64,000 nt of DNA from SIG307 sp964545045 (GTDB taxonomy: Bacteria > Bacillota > Clostridia > Lachnospirales > Lachnospiraceae). Location of the stretch: contig CAZJEN010000004.1 in NCBI GenBank assembly GCA_964545045.1, forward strand, positions 1 through 64,000, in the 5' to 3' direction. Below are positions 58,213 through 64,000 of this stretch, in pieces (within the stretch, counting starts at the first letter, position 1; the number at the start of each line of letters is the position of its first letter). The translations under genes and the position numbers were made by a program. The notes below the pieces were generated by a model, which was not told the DNA's origin, made no database searches, and saw nothing but the letters and a program-made list of their open reading frames with translations.

Positions 58213-58258
58213 AAGGCCGATGTGTCTGAATGATTTGGACACATCGGCCTTGCTTTTT
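58213..58258. terminator. Bidirectional terminator between MerR and bipA
   Basis: AAGGCCGATGTGTC (58213-58226) pairs perfectly with GACACATCGGCCTT (58238-58251), followed by GCTTTTT. It serves both convergent genes. Confidence 0.9.
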
Positions 58259-58266
58259 GCATGCAG

Positions 58267-60096
58267 TTAGTTCTTGCGCATAGCGGCCCTTTTTCTTAAC
58301 GTCGGGTCCAGTATCTTCTTACGAATTCTCAGCGTCTTCGGAGTAATCTCCAAAAGCTCATCCGTATCGATAAATTCAATGGACTGCTCCAGACTTAAAA
58401 TACGTGGCGGAGACAGACGCAGTGCGTCGTCTGCGGAGGAGGAACGGGTGTTGGTGAGCTGTTTTTTCTTGCAAACATTCACTTCGATGTCCTCTGCCTT
58501 ACCGGTCTGGCCGATGACCATGCCGGCGTATACCTTTTCACCTGCACCGAGGAACAGAACGCCGCGCTCCTGGGCATTATACAGACCGTAGGTGATGGCT
58601 TCTCCGGTTTCGAAGGCAATGAGGCTACCCTGCTTACGATACTGGATATCGCCCTTGTACGGTGCGTAGCCGTCGAACAACGTATTTAAAATACCGTTAC
58701 CCTTGGTGTCGGTCATAAACTCGCCACGGTAGCCGATGAGACCTCTGGACGGAATGGAAAACTCCAGTCGGGTGTAGCCGCCGCTGGCGGTGGACATACC
58801 CAGAAGCTCGCCCTTACGGGAGCTTAATTTTTCGATTACGGTGCCGGAGAATTCCTCCGGTACATCGATGATGGCACGCTCCATCGGCTCGGTCTTTCTG
58901 CCGTCTTCTTCCTTATAAAGAACCTCCGGCTTACTTACCGCAAACTCATAGCCTTCACGGCGCATGTTTTCGATTAATACGGAAAGATGAAGCTCGCCTC
59001 GGCCGGACACCTTAAAGCTCTCGGTGGTGTCGGTCTCTTCCACGCGAAGGCTGACATCCGTATTTAACTCGCGGAACAGTCTGTCACGCAGGTGACGGGA
59101 GGTCACGTACTTTCCTTCCTGACCCGCAAACGGAGAATCGTTTACGATAAAGTGCATGGCAAGGGTCGGCTCGGAAATCTTTTGGAACGGAATCGGCTGC
59201 GGATTCTCCGGGGAGCAAAGAGTATCGCCGATGTGAATGTCGGTAATGCCGGAAATTGCTACGATGGAGCCTACGCCCGCTTCGTTTACTTCTACCTTCT
59301 TTAAGCCGTCAAACTCGTACAGCTTGCTGATTTTTACTTTTTTACACTTCTCAGGATCATGGGCATTTACCACAACCACATCCTGATTCACACGAACGGT
59401 ACCGTTTTCTACCTTGCCTACACCGATACGGCCTACATATTCGTTGTAGTCGATGGTGCTGATTAAAAGCTGGGTGCCGGCATCCGGATCACCCTGCGGC
59501 GCCGGAATATACTCTAAAATCGTCTCAAACAGCGGCTGCATGCTTTCCGGCTTTTCGTCAAGCTCTAAGATTGCAACGCCGGTCTTTGCGGAAGCGAAGA
59601 CGAACGGACAGTCAAGCTGCTCGTCGGAGGCATCCAGGTCAATAAATAATTCCAACACCTCATCAATAACTTCCTTCGGACGTGCTTCCGGACGGTCAAT
59701 CTTGTTGATACAAACAATAACCGGAAGATCCAGCTCCAATGCTTTCTTTAATACGAACTTGGTCTGCGGCATGGCACCCTCGAAAGCATCTACCACGAGA
59801 ATAACGCCGTTTACCATCTTAAGAACACGTTCTACCTCGCCACCGAAGTCCGCATGGCCCGGAGTGTCGATAATGTTAATCTTCGTATCTTTGTAATAAA
59901 CTGCGGTATTTTTGGACAAAATGGTAATACCGCGCTCGCGCTCGATGTCGCCGGAGTCCATAACGCGGTCCTGCACCGCCTGATTCTGGCGGAATACACC
60001 GCTTTGCTTTAATAATTCGTCAACCAGAGTGGTTTTTCCGTGGTCAACGTGTGCGATAATTGCAATGTTACGTATGTTTTCAGTCTTAGTAATCAT
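58267..60096 (-). CDS. typA: Translational GTPase BipA/TypA
   Basis: A 609-residue ribosome-associated GTPase for 50S maturation at low temperature or stress. G1 AHVDHGKTTL (15-24), G2 region RERGITI, G3 DTPGHADFGG, G4 NKIDRPEA and G5 are intact. Domain II and the TypA-specific C-terminal domain with KGNGILNTLFDGYAPY and RGVLFLGAGEKVYAGMVIG follow. AGGAAGG precedes the ATG on the minus strand. The length equals the family norm (607-614). Confidence 0.97.
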   Translation of the reverse strand: MITKTENIRNIAIIAHVDHGKTTLVDELLKQSGVFRQNQAVQDRVMDSGDIERERGITILSKNTAVYYKDTKINIIDTPGHADFGGEVERVLKMVNGVILVVDAFEGAMPQTKFVLKKALELDLPVIVCINKIDRPEARPKEVIDEVLELFIDLDASDEQLDCPFVFASAKTGVAILELDEKPESMQPLFETILEYIPAPQGDPDAGTQLLISTIDYNEYVGRIGVGKVENGTVRVNQDVVVVNAHDPEKCKKVKISKLYEFDGLKKVEVNEAGVGSIVAISGITDIHIGDTLCSPENPQPIPFQKISEPTLAMHFIVNDSPFAGQEGKYVTSRHLRDRLFRELNTDVSLRVEETDTTESFKVSGRGELHLSVLIENMRREGYEFAVSKPEVLYKEEDGRKTEPMERAIIDVPEEFSGTVIEKLSSRKGELLGMSTASGGYTRLEFSIPSRGLIGYRGEFMTDTKGNGILNTLFDGYAPYKGDIQYRKQGSLIAFETGEAITYGLYNAQERGVLFLGAGEKVYAGMVIGQTGKAEDIEVNVCKKKQLTNTRSSSADDALRLSPPRILSLEQSIEFIDTDELLEITPKTLRIRKKILDPTLRKRAAMRKN

Positions 60097-60181
60097 ACCG
60101 AATTCCTTCCTGTTAAATGAAACTTTTGTTTCGGCTTAGAAAATCCTACATTTACCATGGTTTCATGGCATCACTTTCCTA

Positions 60182-60209
60182 AGTATAGCATAATTTTTCC
60201 GTTTGGCAA
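60182..60209 (-). promoter_or_regulatory. Sigma-A promoter of typA
   Basis: On the minus strand TTGCCA (60209-60204), 16-bp spacer, TATACT with a TGC extension (60187-60182). Confidence 0.65.
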
Positions 60210-60326
60210 GAAAAAAATGCAGGGGAAATCGAAAAACATGCATATTAATAAGAAGTGTAGTAGGCACCGGCGGAGAATTCGGTCGAAAAATGGCATAAAG
60301 AAAGTATAAAGAAAATACAAATACTA

Positions 60327-60355
60327 TTGCATGATTTGGGAAAATATGGTAAACT
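60327..60355 (+). promoter_or_regulatory. Promoter of the SSB-like gene
   Basis: TTGCAT (60327-60332), 17-bp spacer, TAAACT with a TGG extension (60347-60355). The leader would be about 140 nt. The gap 60097-60499 otherwise shows no gene. Confidence 0.55.
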
Positions 60356-60499
60356 TTCGACTGTGATTCAAAATTGTAAAAAAATCCCAAAAATAAAAGT
60401 TGCAAATGCTTCTAAAACGGGAAAGGGAGTCATAAATTAAAAAATAAGAGCAGTATGGTCTGCAAGGAAAACGTGAGAAAAAGAAGGGAGTCATAGGAA

Positions 60500-61129
60500 A
60501 TGACAGATAAGGTATTTGAAAACAACCAGGTGAGTATTGTGGGCGAAGTAATCAGTGAATTTGTGTACAGCCATGAAGTATTCGGCGAAAGCTTTTATAT
60601 GGTAGAGCTTTCCGTGAATCGTCTCAGCGATTCCAACGATATTATCCCGGTGATGGTATCGGAACGGTTGTTGGATGTGACGCAGAGCTATGTGGGACAG
60701 TTTGCGCATATTCAAGGACAATTTCGCTCTTACAACCGTCATGAGGAAACCAGAAATCGTTTGGTATTGTCCGTGTTTGCAAGAGAAATCCGACTGGAGG
60801 CCGAGCCGGATGAGAGCGTAAAACCGAATTACATTTTTTTGGACGGCTATGTTTGTAAACCGCCGATTTACCGTAAGACGCCACTGGGCAGAGAAATTGC
60901 GGATGTGCTTTTGGCGGTAAATCGTCCTTACGGGAAGTCCGACTATATTCCGTGTATCTGCTGGGGGAGAAATGCGAGATTTGCGGATGGCTTTACGGTG
61001 GGAGGTCATGTACAGCTCTGGGGCAGAATTCAAAGTCGTGAGTATCAGAAAAAATTGTCGGAAACCGAATTTGAAAAGCGTATTGCTTATGAAGTGTCCG
61101 TGAGTAAGTTGGAGTATTGCGAAGAATAA
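60500..61129 (+). CDS. SSB-like protein with two OB folds
   Basis: A 209-residue protein of two OB-fold halves: residues 1-105 (NQVSIVGEVISEFVYSHEVFGESFYMVELSVNRLSD) and 110-209 (NYIFLDGYVCKPPIYRKTPLGREIADVLLAVNRPYG then YIPCICWGRN). The second matches the primosomal/SSB pattern of nucleic-acid binding, the first a divergent copy. No acidic C-terminal tip of the usual SSB type is present. It may bind single-stranded DNA in a role apart from the main SSB. AAGGGAG precedes ATG 60500. Confidence 0.75.
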   Translation: MTDKVFENNQVSIVGEVISEFVYSHEVFGESFYMVELSVNRLSDSNDIIPVMVSERLLDVTQSYVGQFAHIQGQFRSYNRHEETRNRLVLSVFAREIRLEAEPDESVKPNYIFLDGYVCKPPIYRKTPLGREIADVLLAVNRPYGKSDYIPCICWGRNARFADGFTVGGHVQLWGRIQSREYQKKLSETEFEKRIAYEVSVSKLEYCEE

Positions 61130-61146
61130 TATAATGATAGAATATG

Positions 61147-61190
61147 AAAGGGGATTTCGTTGCTTCTGGGGTGGCGGAATTCCTTTTTTT
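61147..61190 (+). terminator. Terminator after the SSB-like gene
   Basis: An imperfect stem, AAAGGGGATTTCG (from 61147) with CGGAATTCCTTT, is followed by TTTT. Confidence 0.65.
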
Positions 61191-61281
61191 ATGCTCAACA
61201 CAGCACCACGACGCAGTAATAAAACACTAACAAAGTAACAAGGTAAGTTTGGAGGAAATATGTTCATTTTGTCGAAAAGAC

Positions 61282-61310
61282 TTGTAAAACAGTTGAAAAG
61301 ATGGTATAGT
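61282..61310 (+). promoter_or_regulatory. Sigma-A promoter of the opp operon
   Basis: TTGTAA (61282-61287), 17-bp spacer, TATAGT with a TGG extension (61302-61310). The oppB start lies 41 bp on. Confidence 0.65.
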
Positions 61311-61350
61311 TTAAAAGAATGTGTAGAAAAAAGAGAAGGAGTTGAGCAGT

Positions 61351-62277
61351 TTGGATTCAAAATTGGCATTCTATATCGTAAAGCGTGTACTGCTTGCGAT
61401 TTTTACGGTATTTCTTGTCATCACAATTACGTTTTTTGTTATGAAGGCAATTCCGGGAGGCCCTTTCCTCAGTGAGAAATCCCCGAGCCCGGAGGTTATG
61501 GCACAATTGGAGGCAAAGTACGGCTTGGACAAGCCTCTTTTTGAACAGTATACCACGTACCTGAAGGATGTTCTTCATTTTGATTTCGGTCCGTCCATTA
61601 AGAACCGCGGACGTAATGTTACCGATTTGATTTTAGAAGGTTTTAAGACCAGCGGTAAGCTGGGTATTATTGCGGCAGGTGTTGCTATCGCATTCGGTCT
61701 GACACTGGGTGCGCTTGCTGCCGTATTCCATGATAAGGTTTTGGATAAGGTGATTATGGTGCTGTCCACCGGTAGTGTGGCAATGCCGTCCTTTGTTATT
61801 GCTACGATATTGCTTTTGGTATTTTGCGTAAAGATTCCGATATTCCCGTCCAATGGTTCTACGGCCGCAGGTCTGGTATTACCGGTCATTGCATTGAGCT
61901 TGTACCCGATGGCGTATATTACCCGTTTGACTCGTTCCAGTATGCTGGACGTGCTCGGACAGGATTATATCCGTACCGCAAGAGCAAAGGGCGTGTCTCC
62001 GGTAAAGGTTATTTTCAAGCATTCCTTAAAGAATGCGGTGACTCCGGTTATTACCTATGTGGGTCCGATGATTGCTTACATTTTGACCGGTAGTTTGGTA
62101 GTGGAGCAGATTTTCGTAGTACCGGGTATCGGTAAGTTCTTCTTCTCCAGTATTATTAACCGTGACTATCCGATGGTAATGGGTACTACCATTTTCCTTG
62201 CGACCATCATGGTTATTATGACGTTGATTTCCGATATTTGCTATAAAATCTTCGACCCGCGTGTCGATTTGTCTTAA
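61351..62277 (+). CDS. oppB: Oligopeptide ABC transporter permease OppB
   Basis: A 308-residue permease of the Opp/Dpp class. The N-terminal helix YIVKRVLLAIFTVFLVITITFFVMKAIPGGPF is the OppB/DppB hallmark, followed by LEAKYGLDKPLFEQYTTYLKDVLHFDFGPS and the EAA loop RTARAKGVSPVKVIFKHSLKNA. The start is TTG 61351, 9 nt after GAAGGAG; TTG 61342 would be too close to the ribosome site. It is the first gene of an operon oppB-oppC-oppD that runs off the edge. No binding-protein gene precedes it. Confidence 0.92.
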   Translation: MDSKLAFYIVKRVLLAIFTVFLVITITFFVMKAIPGGPFLSEKSPSPEVMAQLEAKYGLDKPLFEQYTTYLKDVLHFDFGPSIKNRGRNVTDLILEGFKTSGKLGIIAAGVAIAFGLTLGALAAVFHDKVLDKVIMVLSTGSVAMPSFVIATILLLVFCVKIPIFPSNGSTAAGLVLPVIALSLYPMAYITRLTRSSMLDVLGQDYIRTARAKGVSPVKVIFKHSLKNAVTPVITYVGPMIAYILTGSLVVEQIFVVPGIGKFFFSSIINRDYPMVMGTTIFLATIMVIMTLISDICYKIFDPRVDLS

Positions 62278-62291
62278 GGGAGGGCTTGACA

Positions 62292-63374
62292 GTGAAAAAG
62301 AGTGTAAACGAAATGCCGAAGAAAAATCCCTTAAGCATGCAGCTGAACCTTCAGAGCTTCGAGCTTGCAACGGAGGAGGAGAAGTTCAGACAGCAGCGTA
62401 TGCGTGAGAGTACCACCTTTTTTAAGGACGGTATGAGACGTCTTAAGAAGAACAAGATTGCCATGACCTGTCTTGTTATTGTTCTTTTGATTGTGTTTAT
62501 TGCAGCATTTGTACCGTTGTTTTATCCGTACAGTTACGAGGACCAGTTGGGTGTCGTTGCGGGACAGAAGACGGATGCTTCCTATAACAACTTAAAGCCG
62601 TTTGAGTACGGTGAGACGGAGCAGGCTCGTATCGAGGCCGGAGAATTTGTTTTCCCGCATATTTTCGGTACGGACGCACACGGCCGTGACTACGCAATCC
62701 GTGTAATTTACGGTACCCGTATTTCTTTGGTGGTAGGTTTCTTTGCAAGTATCATCGTATTGATTATCGGTGCGATTTACGGTTCTATTTCCGGTTATTA
62801 CGGCGGAAAGGTTGACCTGGTAATGATGCGTATCGTAGATATTATCTACTCATTGCCGGATCTTTTAATGATTATTTTGTTTGCGACGGTATTGAAGCAG
62901 ACTCTGGCGCCTGCCTTGGAAGGTACCGTGCTGGAAAAGCTGGGTACCGGTATGATCAGTATCTTTATTGTTTTCGCATTGCTTTACTGGGTAGGTATGG
63001 CACGCTTAATCCGTGGTCAGATTCTTACCATTAAGCAGCAGGATTACGTATTGAATGCACGTTCTATCGGTGCAAAGGGCAGTCATATCATTCGCCGCCA
63101 TATGTTACCGAACTGTATCAGCGTAATCATTATTTCCACCGCGCTTCAGATTCCGTCGGCTATTTTTACCGAGAGTTATTTGTCTTTCTTAGGTCTCGGT
63201 GTATCCATGCCGATGCCGAGCTTGGGTTCCCTTGCATCCGAAGCATTGAGCGGTGTGTATTCCTATTCTTACCGTTTGATTATTCCGGCGGTAATGATTT
63301 GTTTGATTGTTCTTTCGTTGAATTTGTTGGGTGACGGTCTTCGTGATGCGTTTGACCCGAAGTTAAAGAAGTAA
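62292..63374 (+). CDS. oppC: Oligopeptide ABC transporter permease OppC
   Basis: A 360-residue permease of the OppC/DppC class. Residues 1-55 are cytoplasmic; KKNKIAMTCLVIVLLIVFIAAFVPLFYPYSYEDQ is the first helix. HIFGTDAHGRDYAIRVIYGTRISLVVGF is the family motif and LNARSIGAKGSHIIRRHMLPN the EAA loop. Start GTG 62292 is spaced 7 nt from GGGAGGG; TTG 62286 would overlap. It lies 14 bp after oppB. Confidence 0.92.
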   Translation: MKKSVNEMPKKNPLSMQLNLQSFELATEEEKFRQQRMRESTTFFKDGMRRLKKNKIAMTCLVIVLLIVFIAAFVPLFYPYSYEDQLGVVAGQKTDASYNNLKPFEYGETEQARIEAGEFVFPHIFGTDAHGRDYAIRVIYGTRISLVVGFFASIIVLIIGAIYGSISGYYGGKVDLVMMRIVDIIYSLPDLLMIILFATVLKQTLAPALEGTVLEKLGTGMISIFIVFALLYWVGMARLIRGQILTIKQQDYVLNARSIGAKGSHIIRRHMLPNCISVIIISTALQIPSAIFTESYLSFLGLGVSMPMPSLGSLASEALSGVYSYSYRLIIPAVMICLIVLSLNLLGDGLRDAFDPKLKK

Positions 63375-63387
63375 GGAGGAGGCTATT

Positions 63388-64000
63388 ATGAAACTGTTAC
63401 AAGTAACCGATTTACACACCTCCTTTTTCACTCCGGCCGGTGAGGTAAAGGCGGTAAACGGACTTTCCTTTTCCCTTGATGAGGGAAAGGTACTGGGTAT
63501 CGTAGGTGAGTCCGGTTCCGGTAAGAGTGTAACGGCTTATTCCGTTTTGCAGATTCTGGCAAGCTCCGGTAAGATTGTGTCCGGCAGCATTAAGTATAGA
63601 GGCGAGGAGTTGGTAGGCGCTTCCAAGGAGACCATGGGAAAGATTCGCGGTAATAAAATCAGCATCATTTTCCAGGACCCGATGACCAGCCTTAATCCGG
63701 TGTTTACCATCGGAAATCAGCTGATGGAAGCAATTATGCTTCATACCGACCGTAACAAGGAGCAGGCAAGAGAGCGTGCCATCGAGATGCTTCGTCTGGT
63801 AGGCGTAAATGAGCCGGAGAAGCGTATTAAGCAGTATCCTCACGAGTTTTCCGGCGGTATGCGTCAGCGAGTTATGATTGCAATGGCACTGGCTTGTGAG
63901 CCGGATATCCTGATCGCGGACGAGCCGACTACGGCGCTTGACGTGACGATTCAGGCTCAGATTCTTGACCTGATTAAGGATTTGCAGAAGCAGCTTGGTA
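63388..64000 (+). CDS. oppD: Oligopeptide ABC transporter ATP-binding protein OppD (partial, runs off edge)
   Basis: The first 204 residues of an ABC ATPase. Walker A GESGSGKSV (about 40-48), Q-loop FQDPMTSLNP, signature FSGGMRQRVMIAMAL and Walker B ILIADEPTTALDV are visible. The last bases stop within KDLQKQLG. AAGGAGGAGG precedes ATG 63388. The full gene would be about 320 codons and oppF should follow. Confidence 0.93.
   Translation, partial: MKLLQVTDLHTSFFTPAGEVKAVNGLSFSLDEGKVLGIVGESGSGKSVTAYSVLQILASSGKIVSGSIKYRGEELVGASKETMGKIRGNKISIIFQDPMTSLNPVFTIGNQLMEAIMLHTDRNKEQARERAIEMLRLVGVNEPEKRIKQYPHEFSGGMRQRVMIAMALACEPDILIADEPTTALDVTIQAQILDLIKDLQKQLG

Noticed and set aside
61260..61475. A 71-codon ORF preceded by GGAGGAAAT before oppB
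   Set aside because: The ribosome site is good, but the frame runs 125 bp into oppB, contains the oppB promoter and shows no family resemblance. I treat it as chance.
1..64000. CRISPR array, tRNA or rRNA genes
   Set aside because: No run of regularly spaced identical repeats, no cloverleaf with TTCRANY, and no rRNA-like stretch was seen on reading the window.

Overview
The window looks like chromosomal DNA of a motile, endospore-forming, low-to-mid GC Firmicute, most likely a gut Lachnospiraceae (Roseburia/Agathobacter/Butyrivibrio type). The evidence is the run spoVT - hup - rqcP - yabP - yabQ - divIC - spoIIE - tilS - hpt - ftsH, a Clostridia-type flagellin, sigma-D, sigma-E and sigma-G promoter matches, AGGAGG ribosome binding sites and three plant or starch polysaccharide hydrolases. 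No rRNA, tRNA or CRISPR array was seen. Every functional call is read from the sequence and family knowledge; no database search was run.

Layout. 1-6.8 kb: an AT-rich defence island with type I restriction-modification hsdS and hsdR (hsdM would lie off the left edge), a YgjP-type zinc peptidase, a RhuM-like DNA-binding protein and a Doc toxin, closed by a 36-bp perfect palindrome. 7.0-9.3 kb: a polar amino-acid ABC importer. 9.4-14.2 kb: a DMT exporter, YccF, a Cys-repeat lipoprotein and a DUF1538/P-II-like pair. 14.2-14.5 kb: a 324-bp nested inverted repeat. 14.5-21.8 kb: dinB with a LexA box, rubrerythrin, a uracil permease, an unsecreted GH10 xylanase, an HTH/Bro-N pair interrupted by an in-frame amber codon, and a HAD phosphatase. 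21.9-23.6 kb: a secreted GH16-CBM6-ricin lichenase. 23.8-32.0 kb: the sporulation and division core. 32.3-39.9 kb: a GH13 enzyme, endonuclease III, a DEDDh exonuclease, a VanW protein and an Rpn-type nuclease that lacks a canonical start codon.

40.3-51.5 kb: the most distinctive region. A glycan operon (CDP-glucose synthase, two GT2 enzymes, a pyruvyltransferase-like protein, a Rossmann/radical-SAM fusion), a DUF6270 protein, flagellin and a GT2-TPR protein are collinear. Three sigma-D promoter matches (TAAA or TAAG, 15-16 bp, GCCGATAT) precede rfbF, flagellin and the GT2-TPR gene. I interpret this as a flagellin glycosylation island co-expressed with the filament.

51.6-64 kb: DUF368/PopT (undecaprenyl-phosphate translocase family) followed by a zinc-type ABC importer, an AI-2E/YtvI-family protein, a Panacea-type protein, a membrane-anchored MerR regulator with a 19-bp-spacer promoter, bipA/typA on the minus strand, a tandem-OB SSB-like protein and an oligopeptide ABC importer running off the right edge.
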